Shown here: in pieces, positions 41,228 to 51,153 of the stretch
How the letters are laid out: every line of letters begins with the position of its first letter
Numbering within the stretch: the stretch's first letter is position 1
Translations under genes and position numbers: made by a program
From: Yponomeuta sedellus
Lineage: Eukaryota > Arthropoda > Insecta > Lepidoptera > Yponomeutidae
Length of the DNA stretch: 64,000 bases
NCBI GenBank assembly: GCA_934045075.1
Contig: OW203722.1
Coordinates: forward strand, 25,821,226 to 25,885,225
Direction: 5' to 3'
Notes under the pieces: model-generated
The model's database searches: none
Told to the model about the DNA's origin: nothing
Seen by the model: the letters and a program-made list of their open reading frames with translations, nothing else

Positions 41228-41709
41228 ATATTGAGTAATATCTCGATCATTTTGTAATGCTTGATAGTATTATTGTTTTGGTTTTGTAACATTTCTTTTC
41301 ATGACCTAAATATTTTCTGATCATGCTGTGCGCTCAGCGCTCATCAAGTGCTCCAGAGCGCGGCGTGGCCTATTTTAGGTATTTATTACAAAGTAATAAA
41401 TACCTAAAATAGGCCACGCCGCGCTCTGGAGCACTTAGGGCTTTCGGCACTGACTGACAATGAGCGCTGAGGGTTCAGGCCCCCAGCACTATGCGGAGTC
41501 AGTTGCCATTTTTTTTTTTTATTTATTTGGCACACAAAACAGGTTACAGACAATATTACACAATAAAACAAAGAAACAAATTATTTGCAACTAGTCCATA
41601 GCCCAAAACTTCATGATCAGAAAATATTTAGGTCATGAAAAGAAATGTTACAAAACCAAAACAATAATACTATCAAGCATTACAAAATGTTCGAGATATT
41701 ACTCAATAT
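41228..41709. repeat. Two nested inverted repeats
   Basis: Outer arms of 98 bases (41228-41325 and 41612-41709) match with one mismatch seen. Between them lies a perfect 43-bp hairpin with a 5-base loop (41346-41388 and 41394-41436). At the outer left, TGATCGAGATATT is also mirrored locally (41219-41250). The right outer arm is part of a LINE 3' UTR. Confidence 0.8.
41436..41512 (+). repeat. CTGAG-rich repeat family, copy 2
   Basis: CACTGACTGACAATGAGCGC, then CCCCAGCACTATGCGGAGTC, matches the order in the copy at 46128. It directly joins the 43-bp hairpin. Confidence 0.45.
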
Positions 41710-41935
41710 GTAAGAAAAATTAAAAAAAATAGAAAATTGCATGCCGAAACAGTAACGTAAAAAGTACAACCATGAGTAATATTATTATTACATACCATCT
41801 TCATCTGAGCATACTTAGTAGGTTCTTTTTAAAGACACAAGGTCTTTGGAAAATGTCGACATCGCCTTGTTGAGCTACCAAGTCATTATACAAGCGGCGC
41901 ATCCTAACAATTAGGTTAAAGTATGATGTATTATT
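41513..41935 (-). pseudogene. Jockey-type LINE C-terminus and 3' UTR
   Basis: On the minus strand the start reads VRMRRLYNDLVAQQGDVDIF, then a stop, a 3' UTR and a poly(A) run after AATAAATAAAA (41513-41525). The I/V-D-I/V-F motif near the C-terminus resembles the ends of both full LINEs in this window. 5'-truncated copy. Confidence 0.55.
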
Positions 41936-41999
41936 TTTGTACGTTTCTACGTTTCATTTGCAGCAGCAGAGACACACCGCGACAAAGTTTGTAATGTGT

Positions 42000-42090
42000 T
42001 TTTTTTTAGTTATTTTTACGTTCAACTTTTTGTCTTTGTATTTTAATTTAATTTGTATATGTAACTGTTTGTTGCAATAAACATTTTTTT
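42000..42090 (+). repeat. LINE-type 3' tail
   Basis: TTGTATATGTAACTGTTTG, then TTGCAATAAACATTTTTTTT. It looks like a short LINE 3' UTR with a poly(A) signal. The family is uncertain. Confidence 0.35.
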
Positions 42091-42944
42091 TTCTTTCTTT
42101 ACATGCGAAGCAAAATATACGAATGTCTAACACGCGGCATGCAATTTATGTGTGTCTGAGTATGTGTGAGTGTGTGTGTGTTTAAAATATATTTTCGCGT
42201 ATTCTCGCGCGAGAATGTAGTGCAGGCTTTAGACTATTGGAATCGCTCAGGATTTGGAGCGCGTAATACAGGGGCAGAGCGCTGTTTGAATATCGCTGAC
42301 CTGTTAGAAACTTCTGAACTTCTAGAAAGTACTGACAGCAGTATTAAGTTTAATTGCTATTACCACTAATGTAACCGAGTAGGGTTCACGCGTGTCAAAG
42401 TTGGTGTGCTGTCGAAATATACTTTATCATCGCGACAATTTGTAATATTTTTTCCAGGAACACGCCGCCGCCGCTCGCTCGACCTCTTTATAATAAACGA
42501 GTGTTATTGTTTGAATTGCTAGCCCGTATTACCGACTCATAAGCAGTATATTACAGTGAAATATTTAAGCATTCGGCCACCTACATCGATTTCAAGGCAC
42601 TAGTAAGCTTCGATAAAATTATTACTTTGGATGTACCTATCTTGTTCATCTGAATTATGTAATTATAACAAAGAAAATTGACGATAGGTGAAAGATTTTT
42701 AAATGCTCTTCAATATTGTGGGAACACATTTATTATTTACAAAAAACAACTATATCTCAGTAATAAACTAAAGGTAAGAGAAGGTTAAAACCATTTTTGT
42801 AAAATTATTTTAAATCTCTGGGAAAACAGCTCCCAGTGTCATAGCGTCGAATCTGACGTCACGCCTAGGTAAACAAACATCGTAATATTGTTTAGTTGCG
42901 CCGACTACCCGTATTTCAGTTTCCGTTTCTTCTTTTCCGTCAAT
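42091..42944. other. Unassigned sequence
   Basis: No gene was recognised. Sequence around 42660-42735 recurs inverted near 47762-47848 (common core AGAGCATTTAAAAATCTT), so it belongs to a dispersed repeat. A TG-rich run lies near 42150-42180. Confidence 0.35.
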
Positions 42945-43065
42945 GGTTGTCTGGAAGAAATTACTTTTAGTAATAAGGCCGCTACTTGTACTGTACTGTT
43001 ATTTTATGTCTCTTACGTAATCCTTGGTGTACATGCAATAAAGAATATTCTATATATCTATCTAT
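42945..43065 (+). repeat. LINE-T1 3' tail
   Basis: GTCTGGAAGAAATTACTTTT, AGGCCGCTACTTGTACTG and GCAATAAAGAATATTCTATA, followed by TATC units. Confidence 0.6.
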
Positions 43066-43563
43066 CGTAATCACTAGTAGTCACAACAAAGCACGGGTGA
43101 AGCTTACCAATGTTAACCTAAGCGTGTCGTCACGCAGTGTGATGGGTGTTTCAGTTAAACTGGCTAAAAGCAGAATTAAAATATTTTATTTTATTGAAAA
43201 TACTAGTAATTTCTTTTAGAACTAATTTCGTGTTTTAAATCCTTTTAATATGTACTTTACCCTAATATCGTTAAATCTTTCATTATTTCATTTTGTTTTC
43301 ATGCTTATTTTGCAAGATACATAATTTTATTTAAAAATACGTAAAAAAAATTAATCAGAATGGCAGCGCAGCAATTCCTGTATACAAAAGACGTAGAATC
43401 TACGTTTTTAGTTTGGTTTCGTATTGGATCGCGTATTTTTTTCTTTCAGTAAGACAGTTCGACACTTGAGCCCAGTCTCGCCTTATGGTAAACTAAGACG
43501 GTGTCTAAGGTCTAAGAAAAGTAAAAAAAAAACACTCCTAATCTAGTCTTTTTAAAGTTAATT
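43066..43563. other. Unassigned sequence
   Basis: No gene or shared repeat was recognised. Confidence 0.3.
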
Positions 43564-44005
43564 AACAGACATTTTAAAAACCTATTTAGAGGCCAAATAT
43601 TCCGCCAATGCCGGGAATCATTTCCGCGACCTCTGGCTAACCGTGCAAGCGCTCTCCCAACTGAGCTAATGGGCAAGTGCCGGCATCAGCGAAATTTCGT
43701 CTGTATTAGTTACAGGCAGCGACATCTGGCCGAAGTAATATGCATCACTTGCAGCCCCGAGTACCTACTTTGCAGTTAGGTTTTACATCGGAATGATATC
43801 GCTGTACCCACTTGATTATATTCTTTTATTAACAGACATTTGGTTATATTATTTTTAATGCAGTAACCCGTGCTAAGGACAAATTTAAAAACCTATTTAG
43901 AGGCTAAAAATTCCACCCATGCCGAGATTCGAACCCGCGACCTCTGGCTATCCGTGCCAGCGCTCTTTCCAACTGAGCTAATGGACGACTCTCCGGCATT
44001 TTGTA
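43564..44005 (-). repeat. Two SINE-A copies in tandem
   Basis: Copy 1 (43564-43830) has a diverged head and the complete leader reaching TGGGTACAGCGATATCAT on the opposite strand. Copy 2 (43850-44005) has a cleaner head and a tail with TTAGCACGGGTTACTGCATT. Both are on the minus strand. Confidence 0.6.
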
Positions 44006-44402
44006 CATTTGGTACAAGTGATTGTGTTGTGTGGAGTAAACTATCACAAACACCGGTTGGACCAAATCTTGTTCTGAGCTGCAAGAAACAAACCAGAGAG
44101 TATGTGAAGATCTAATTCAAGTCAAGCAGCCCCTAGTTACTAAAAGGTTTTGTTTAATAACAAAAATCAATAGGGTCAACTGCCCAACGACGGACCGTCC
44201 GGCAAATCGAGTTAGTGGGGGCGGCCGATGATCAAATGGTACCCGAAAATTCGGTGGCACAATGATTATGAATTTCCAATGCAAATAACGAGACTGAAGG
44301 CGAGTTGGCAAAGACCGAGTAGCTTGTCTCTGCCTCCTTCGCTGAGAGACAACTAAAATTTAGACTACCCTAGTTGTGACATAACATTGTACTGCCTGTT
44401 TT
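44006..44402. other. Unassigned sequence
   Basis: No gene recognised. Confidence 0.3.
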
Positions 44403-44452
44403 ATATCGGCATGGGTGAAATTTTTAGCCTCTAAATAGGTTTTTAAATTTGT
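44403..44452 (+). repeat. SINE-A tail fragment
   Basis: ATCGGCATGGGTGAAATTTT, then TAGCCTCTAAATAGGTTTTT. Only the last part of the head and the tail remain. Confidence 0.55.
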
Positions 44453-44469
44453 TTTATATCTGCTGTGTA

Positions 44470-44540
44470 ATATTAGGGTATCCTAGTGTGGGGCCAGAAG
44501 AAATGTATGTGCATGTATGTAAATGTTATGTTATTTGTAA
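44470..44540 (+). repeat. SINE-D 3' fragment
   Basis: GTATCCTAGTGTGGGGCCAG and ATGTATGTAAATGTTATG are the reverse complement of the SINE-D tail at 44755-44830, so the two fragments face each other. Confidence 0.55.
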
Positions 44541-44754
44541 TATTGTAACGGTGCAAACTTCTTTATGGTGTAAATATTTTATATTTTTAAATACTATCTA
44601 TCATTTTTAAAAATTTTAAATTATGTCACACATTTTCGAGATTTACCTCATTTTTACGATTCCCTCATCTTTACATCTTGACGAAACCTGACTATTTTTA
44701 CCTGATTATTCCGTTTTATCCAGTTTTCTGTTATATATTAACAATATATAAATT

Positions 44755-44966
44755 ATAACATAACAATAACATAACATTTACATACTGGCACATACATTGC
44801 TTCTGGCCCCACACTAGGAAACCCTGTGTCGTAGGAACCAGAAAAAACGACATCACAAACATGTAAACATCCAAGACCTGGGCTTTTTTTTTTGTTCCCA
44901 GCCGGGATTCGAACCCGGGACCTCTTGCATGGTAGGCAGACGCGCTACCGCTACGCCATAGAGGTC
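44755..44966 (-). repeat. SINE-D copy with tRNA-like head
   Basis: On the minus strand: head GACCTCTATGGCGTAGCGG, TAGCGCGTCTGCCTACCATG and B box GGGTTCGAATCCCGGC, then the SINE-D body with CCTAGTGTGGGGCCAGAAGC. The 3' end of the head does not pair with its 5' end as an acceptor stem, so it is not a tRNA gene. Confidence 0.6.
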
Positions 44967-45235
44967 GTCTATATTAAATATACAAACACTTTAAATAAAG
45001 CAAAAAGTTGAAGTCGTTCCAGTTTTATTATTTATAAAAGTTTTACAACACTACAAGATATCCTATTTGTCAAAATCAGACGATAAGTTAAAGAGAGAAT
45101 AGGGAAACGTAAAATCAGACATACATACGTACATGGGCTCCGCCAGAGTCTAACTAATGCCACCAACGGGAAAAAAATCATATCTTATTTATGACGTGAC
45201 CAAGGACGAAACGTTTTTGATTGTGACTCATTGCG
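44967..45235. other. Unassigned sequence
   Basis: No gene recognised. Confidence 0.3.
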
Positions 45236-45345
45236 AGATATAAGATAAGATAAGAATATTCTTTATTGTACACACCAGAAAATAATTACAGAGACCACAG
45301 TTACAAAAAAAGAGGTACAATTGGCGGCCTTATTGATATCTACAT
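45236..45345 (-). repeat. LINE-T1 3' tail
   Basis: The plus strand reads GATAAGATAAGAATATTCTT, TATTGTACACACCAGAAAAT and AGGTACAATTGGCGGCCTTA, the mirrored family landmarks. Confidence 0.65.
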
Positions 45346-45362
45346 TGGTTCCGCCTGTGGTA

Positions 45363-45625
45363 TGACAAAACACTGTATCTATAGATACAGTGTTTTGAAG
45401 TAACATGAATAATTCGATTCTTCGCCCTTAAGTACAAGGCATGGCATCAAAAAATATGGAAAAAGTTTTAATAATACGAAAATCAGACATAGTAAATAAG
45501 ACTGTATAGCCAATGTTATAGAGACCTGTTTTGACAAAATACTGTTTCTATAGATAGGTACCGTGTTTTGCCAAAACATGCTCGTGATTTTTATGCCAAA
45601 TAACTGTAGATGCAGTGTTTTGTCA
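45363..45625. mobile_element. Mariner-type MITE with TA duplication
   Basis: It is flanked by TA (45361-45362 and 45626-45627). Ends are TGACAAAACACTGTATCTA and, inverted, TAGATGCAGTGTTTTGTCA. TA duplications are typical of the Tc1/mariner superfamily. The left end continues into its own mirror image (perfect palindrome 45366-45397), and a diverged inner pair lies at about 45528-45580. Confidence 0.65.
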
Positions 45626-45627
45626 TA

Positions 45628-45964
45628 ACAACTTTAAAACCTTTTCCTATTTGTCAAGAAAAAAGCGGGTATTCAGTGCGAAAATTCTAGATTTTCAATT
45701 AGAGTCTATAAACAAAAAATATAAATTTACTAGTTACGGCATAATTATGTGCACTATTATTTAACACATGTAAATTTTTTAAAGTAATCTGTTTTGATTT
45801 GACGTATCTATGCGGAATTTTCTTAACGAAATGTTTTTGGCGTTTTCTGGAAAATGCCTGTTTTTAAATTACAGTGTCTTGTCACGACACGGCAGTAATA
45901 GTAGTTCATGCTAAACGGTCGGGTGGTCGGTAATAGTATGTCTTAATGCTTCGCGATACTCATA
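45628..45964. other. Unassigned sequence
   Basis: No gene recognised. Confidence 0.3.
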
Positions 45965-46110
45965 CAAGTTATAACATTTATTAAATGGATCTAATCGCGA
46001 TTATTTGCGATGCAGTTGCCGCGACCACGGCAACTGTAACGCTGCCGAAACGGAGGGCATTAAGGTCACATTACGTTTTACCTAATAAATAATCGCAATT
46101 AGACCTGCCT
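45965..46110 (+). repeat. Penelope-like end, second family (tentative)
   Basis: CCGCGACCACGGCAACTGTA, then ACGCTGCCGAAACG and AATAAATAATCGCAATTAGA. The GCCGAAACG block after a pairing segment is also seen in the other Penelope-like ends. ATCTAATCGCGATTATTTGC at the left resembles the end at 63690. Confidence 0.35.
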
Positions 46111-46127
46111 GCACCTCGTAGGACCAT

Positions 46128-46216
46128 TCAGTTACCTCAGGCACTGACTGAAAATCAGCGCTGAGAGCTCAGTCCCTCAGCACAACGCTGAGTCAGCTGC
46201 CTTTTGTGGCAATTTA
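46128..46216 (+). repeat. CTGAG-rich repeat family, copy 3 (fullest)
   Basis: GCACTGACTGAAAATCAGCG, CTGAGAGCTCAGTCCCTCAG and CAACGCTGAGTCAGCTGCC, then TTTTGTGGCAA. Several CTGAG/CTCAG pairs could form alternative stems. Confidence 0.5.
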
Positions 46217-46363
46217 GACGCACCAGAGGCGAAAGCTATGTGTGTTTTTTTGTTTCGTTTATTTGTATATTTGGTTAATTTCTGTTGTGCTCATGTTGTG
46301 TTAATTTTCTGGTTTTTTGTTTCTGTGATGTGTCTTGTTGCTATAATAAATGTCTTTCTTTAT

Positions 46364-46752
46364 TTCTTTTCTTTTCTTTTCTTTTCTTTTCTTTTCTTTT
46401 CTTTTCTTTTCTTTTCTTTTCTTTTCTTTTCTTTTCTTTTCTTTTCTTTTCTTTTCTTTTCTTTTCTTTTCTTTTCTTTTCTTTTCTTTTCTTTTCTTTT
46501 CTTTTATTTTCTTTTCTTTTCTTTTCTTTTCTTTTCTTTTCTTTTCTTTTCTTTTCTTTTCTTTTCTTTTCTTTTCTTTTCTTTTCTTTTCTTTTCTTTT
46601 CTTTTCTTTTCTTTTCTTTTCTTTTCTTTTCTTTTCTTTTCTTTTCTTTTCTTTTCTTTTCTTTTCTTTTCTTTTCTTTTCTTTTCTTTTCTTTTCTTTT
46701 CTTTTCCTTTCCTTTCTTTTCCTTTCTTTTCTTTTCTTTTCTTTTCTTTTCT
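46364..46752 (+). repeat. (TTTTC)n microsatellite, about 390 bp
   Basis: Nearly perfect 5-base units, with one TTTTA variant at about 46501-46510 and a few TTTCC variants near 46705-46720. The tract is pure pyrimidine on one strand apart from the single A. Long frames across it are artefacts of the repeat. Confidence 0.95.
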
Positions 46753-46804
46753 TAATACATTGGTACAACTTTATTGGTAACATCTTTGTTTTTGCGTCTT
46801 CACC

Positions 46805-46985
46805 GACAAAGGCGAGGGTAGTAAACTAACCGTTAATGCTTTCTAAAAGACGCCTGTCACCTCAGTCGTCCGAGACCACGGCACTTGAAAAAGTACCGAA
46901 ACGTCAGAAAATTGTAAAAATGTAATAAACGAGCATAAATCCGTATAAAAACGGTTTTAATTATGTCTAGTGCTCGTGTTAACCA
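46805..46985 (+). mobile_element. Penelope-like terminal fragment
   Basis: GAGGGTAGTAAACTAACCGT, CACGGCACTTGAAAAAGTAC, CGAAACGTCAGAAAATTG, then AATAAACGAGCATAAATCCG and GTCTAGTGCTCGTGTTAACC. This is the same end as near 8460. Confidence 0.5.
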
Positions 46986-47869
46986 TAGAAAATACCATAT
47001 TTAGCTAAAGTTATTAGAAAGATAATTTCTTCTGTCAACAGTGTGTTCGGATATGATTATTAGATTAATGCCTACTTCAAACATCTGCCGCATCTGCAGC
47101 TTACTATTTAGCGTCGGCCAGCCGTCATCATTGTGTCCGAGCCGATTCTGTTGTGTACCGTACCAATCACTCGCTAATTCCGTCGCCCTTTGACGGACCG
47201 GACCAAAGGGTCGGACACTGGCGAATTGTCCCTAAATTCAATTTGTTCAATAAAATTATGTGAGGAATAAATCGGCACTGATTTTTGGCAATTGATTTCT
47301 TGTTTTTCTCATCGCAAGGATAAGCTAGTTGTTATTTGTTGACGGATTTATATGGCTGTGAAATTGGTTTGTATTAGATGAATAAAATAAACAACGTTTG
47401 TTTTTTTGAAGGGCAGCCAAATTTTGTGACAAAGGCCAACGAATAAGTAACTTGAGTGACGAAAAAATGTTATGGGATTACGCCAAAGGGTGTCACTTAT
47501 TCTAACACTGTTAAAAAAGTCCCTGGAAGGCAATATCGTGTAACCGAGACACAATAAGCATTCAGTCACTTTCTTAAACTAACTGTGCTATGTGTAAAGG
47601 TACACTTCAATTAACCAAACAGTCCGTACTCGCGTTTTTTTCTTCTATCCTCGACCATACTCATCCAGCCGCTTCCACCAACCTCAAATCGTCGGTCCAG
47701 CGAGCCGGTGGATCTTCTGCGCTGCCCAATACCAATACTTTAGTTCATTACTGAAATATAGGTTTTTTTGTAAATTAGACATGTGTCCCCACATTATCGA
47801 AGAGCATTTAAAAATCTTTAGTCAAGCCTATCGTAATTTTTTCTTTGTTACAGTTATATAAAAGCGAAC
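46986..47869. other. Unassigned sequence
   Basis: No gene recognised. Around 47762-47848 lies an inverted copy of the repeat at 42660-42735. Confidence 0.3.
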
Positions 47870-48217
47870 TAAGCGAACCGAGTGTTTGGAATCAATCACT
47901 TGGTTCAGCAACAACAGGCGCGGTCAGGTGCAGGATGGGTGACCGTCCCGTGACTACCGCTAGTGGCATTTTTCCGAGCGCTTCCGTGCTTTGCAAGGCA
48001 CGTTAATCCGTTGGTGCCGGCTGTCATGTAATGGCAGTCGTTAAGCCATGTCACAGGCCTCATGGGCGGCTTGATAAATTCTGACAGCAAGACCTGCCAC
48101 TGTCTTACATTCCTCCACCAATCCGGAGTCGGCCTCCGTGGTGGAGTCTGACCTATCTTTCCTGCCACTCAGGAAGAGACCCGTGCCCCTGATGTGGGGA
48201 CATACAAGGATTGATAT
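47870..48217 (+). repeat. SINE-5S, near full length
   Basis: The 5S-like core (TCAGCAACAACAGGCGCGGT, GGATGGGTGACCG) is followed by the full body and the 3' end GGGGACATACAAGGATTGAT. Confidence 0.7.
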
Positions 48218-49280
48218 CGCATATATAATTATGTATGTTAACACCTGCATGAACAGGCAAAATTTTGACGGCCGTATTCCAGTTCTTCTATGGCCACGCC
48301 TGTAAGCTCCACCTATGAATTACTTTGTGAATTTATACTGAAAACGGCTCACTGGTGCGCTTATTTTGAGAGTTCAAAAGATTTAGCATCCCGAATCTGC
48401 GGAAACACTAAGTTTTGAATCCAAATCGAATTAACTCGAGACTTTTAACATCCACTGTAGCAAGTAAATTTGAAGTTCGCGCAACACCACGCAGTACTCT
48501 GGAGCTAGGCGCAGAAGGTCTCATTGCAGTTCAGGCTTCAAGTTACGTTTACATAAACTTACAGCTGTTACAAATCTCGGATGGCTAGAAAGCTAAATAG
48601 GTACCAAATTTTATCGCAAGGTTTGACCTAAAACAGATGTATGTATTTATTAATATAAAAGATAACACGTTACCGTGCTACACAAGAAATAAGTCTCGCG
48701 GATGTACCTGCGCAGATGACCAAATTTTGGATGTGCAGCAAGTTAATCGACCAATCAGGTAAGTTTCATTTTATGGCAGGCCGCGCGCCTTTGTTGCTAT
48801 TGGTTGATTCAACGTCATCGACGCAGGTGACTATTAGTTTGGCAATATTAGCGTGAGCGAAATAGGTAGCGCTACTGCGGCAATCAATTCTGCACCTTAA
48901 CCGTATCGGTTAAAGATCATGTTGAATGTACTTATAGCTTCGGGTACTTTCGTTACACTTCTTCCTAGTCTGCGCGAACATAGATTCCCGAAGGGACGTT
49001 TATGATGTGTAGCACATAAATGTTATAATAAGACCCCGTAAAACAAATTTCTTGGTCTGACTGTGGAAGCAGTCTCGTTTAAAATAGTTTTAACAAAGAT
49101 TATACACAGCCTTTTTACATAAGATTTGCACACTAGCACTTTCTGATAACAACGATAACTTAGCTGAATTCTTAAAACTATTATTATTTATGTTTAATAA
49201 GTGTGCCACAGGTATAAAGCCCGATCGATAACGTGATCTAGCAGCGCAGTCGAGTCAATTCGCAACACCTTAGTAGTTTT

Positions 49281-49283
<3 letters not shown>
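48218..49283. other. Unassigned sequence, about 1 kb
   Basis: No gene, structured RNA or shared repeat was recognised. Confidence 0.3.
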
Positions 49284-49312
<29 letters not shown>

Positions 49313-49680
49313 CATACATACATACATACATACATACATACATACATACATACATACATACATACATACATACATACATACATACATACATACATACATA
49401 CATACATACATACATACATACATACATACATACATACATACATACATACATACATACATACATACATACATACATACATACATACATACATACATACATA
49501 CATAACCTCACGCCTGTATCCCAGAGGGGTAGGCAGAGACCAGGGAATGCCACTTGCCACGATCCTGACAGATCAACGTTCATAAGTCGTTGCATGCACG
49601 CACGCCGGTTCCGGGTACTTTTTATCTTTCCCTTTGCTAATACATCCCCTATCTGGTCGATGTATGTCCGCCTGGGATGA
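49284..49680 (-). pseudogene. RTE-1 3' fragment with (CATA)n tail
   Basis: On the minus strand the fragment starts in CAGGCGGACATACATCGACC, encodes the family C-terminus with a deletion after NVD, passes GGGATACAGGCGTGAGGTTA and runs directly into (TATG)n of about 220 bp (49284-49503). The long frames through the repeat are artefacts. Confidence 0.75.
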
Positions 49681-49711
49681 TGGTTTTTTTATTGGTTGTT
49701 TATTACCATAT

Positions 49712-49768
49712 AATACCACCGTCAGCACAACGCTGAGTCAGATGCCCTTTGTGGCAACATTGACAATA
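49712..49768 (+). repeat. CTGAG-rich repeat family, copy 4
   Basis: GTCAGCACAACGCTGAGTCA, then GATGCCCTTTGTGGCAA: the 3' half of the family. Confidence 0.45.
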
Positions 49769-50130
49769 CACATGATGTAAGCACTGACTTTGGCCTGTCC
49801 TATCTTGTATTTATGTGAGTTGTTTTTGTTTTCTATGTATGTGGAAGTAGCCTTTACATAAATGAAAGCTATGCGGAATAGTATAGCATAGCATAGCCGA
49901 ACCTTCTCCGCCTTCCACAGCGTGAAAACCAAGCCCGGTTTTTCCTAATGAAGCGAGTTGGCACCGAAAATGCAGTGTCTCCAGTACTCTTGCGCCGTTT
50001 ACGTGACACGGCTACTGAGTGGCCTGCGAAGACGCTTAGCTTTGTTTTATGTTCCACTAGCCCGGACTTGGCAATGCGAACGTTCAAGAATATAGAACCG
50101 TGAGACGACCGATTGCCGATGAGTTGTCGA
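49769..50130. other. Unassigned sequence
   Basis: No gene recognised. Confidence 0.3.
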
Positions 50131-50695
50131 TATCAACCATTGTGTGTCCCCACTGCTGGGGCACGGGTCTCTTCCTGCATCACAGGAAGGTTAGGCCATA
50201 CTCCACCTCGGGGGCCGAGTCCGGGTTGGTGAATAGGGAAGAGCGAGTGATCTAGCTCTTCCACTATAAAGGGAAATTTCCGGGCAGATCGTATGCCTGG
50301 GGACGGCCGGTCCAACTATTGTTAGTCGGACGCTATATTTATGGTATAACATTGAAACACTTTGATTGCGCGATGCAGGAATGTTGGAGTTTGTAGTGTG
50401 GGCGCAGAGTTGACATGTGCTCGCCACAGGTGGAGGATTGTAAGACAGTGGCGGGTCTTACTGTCAGAAGTTATCAAGCCGCTCAAAAGGCCTCTGACAT
50501 GGCTTGACGACTGCCATTACTTGGTACTCGGCATCAACGGCTTAACTTGCCTTGCGAGCGCGGAAGCCCTCGGAAAAATACCACTAGCGGTTGTCACGGG
50601 ACGGTCACCCATCACCTGACCGCGCCTGTAGTTGCTTAACTCAAGTGATTGATTCCAATTACTCGGTTCGACTAGGCCACGAGGGCTTCAGGGCT
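50131..50695 (-). repeat. SINE-5S split by a 198-bp insert
   Basis: The 3' end and body (50131-50231) break at CCGGGTTGGTG and resume at GGTGGAGGATTGTAAGAC (about 50429), after which the copy runs to the 5S-like head and GTGGCCTAGTCGAACCGAG. The insert is unique in the window. A GGTG(G)A sequence at both junctions may be a short target duplication. Confidence 0.65.
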
Positions 50696-50744
50696 GGATA
50701 CAATTCAGCCTAAATAAGTCCCACTGAAGGGGACAAGCCTGCTC

Positions 50745-51020
50745 TTATAGACAAAGAGAATTGGCATCACCACGCGTGCCCACCGTGGCTATTTCAAGCG
50801 CCGAGGTATGTGAATACCTCATGGCGGCTGTACACACTTCTCTGAGAGCCAGCGACCCTATCTTACATTGCCAGTTTCAGAGGGTGATACCATAGTACCT
50901 ATCATAAAAAACTCGCAACGAATTAAAAACTCTCGGGTTCTCTGGCGAGCGTGTAGAGCTGCTATCGGACACTCAGGTTTCCTTCCCCATTCGCGAGTGG
51001 TATTGTTACTGTAACTTAGA
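50745..51020 (-). repeat. Diverged SINE-C
   Basis: The plus strand has the SINE-C landmarks in mirrored order: CACGCGTGCCCACCGTGG, GAATACCTCA, then GACACTCAGGTTTCCTTCCC and CGAGTGGTATTGTTACTG. Parts between them are replaced or inverted. Confidence 0.45.
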
Positions 51021-51153
51021 TCATATGCGTAGTCTTTACAGATAAATCACGTTGTAGTGAATCACGTACCGTATGTACAGGTAGTATTGGTATTTGTAAG
51101 TACATGATTCCCTGTAAGGGCACTGCAATACGGTTTGTCTTATAATAGACTAA

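Noticed and set aside
42300..42350. Heat-shock-element-like GAACTTCTAGAA
   Set aside because: A single short match in AT-rich DNA without an associated gene; expected by chance.
44900..44966. Possible tRNA on the minus strand with GGGTTCGAATCCCGGC
   Set aside because: The two ends cannot form an acceptor stem, and the sequence runs into the SINE-D body, repeated at 56690.
46238..46829. Four overlapping frames of 156-180 residues around 46.2-46.8 kb
   Set aside because: They translate the (TTTTC)n repeat (FFSFL... or KEKKR...) in different frames. A 5-base repeat without stops stays open by construction.
49194..49595. Long MYVC repeat frames
   Set aside because: They read through (CATA/TATG)n after an RTE-1 end. 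The same holds for 61706-61977, 14887-15139 (TCCA/TCCG) and 62532-62780 (GAAC/GAAT).
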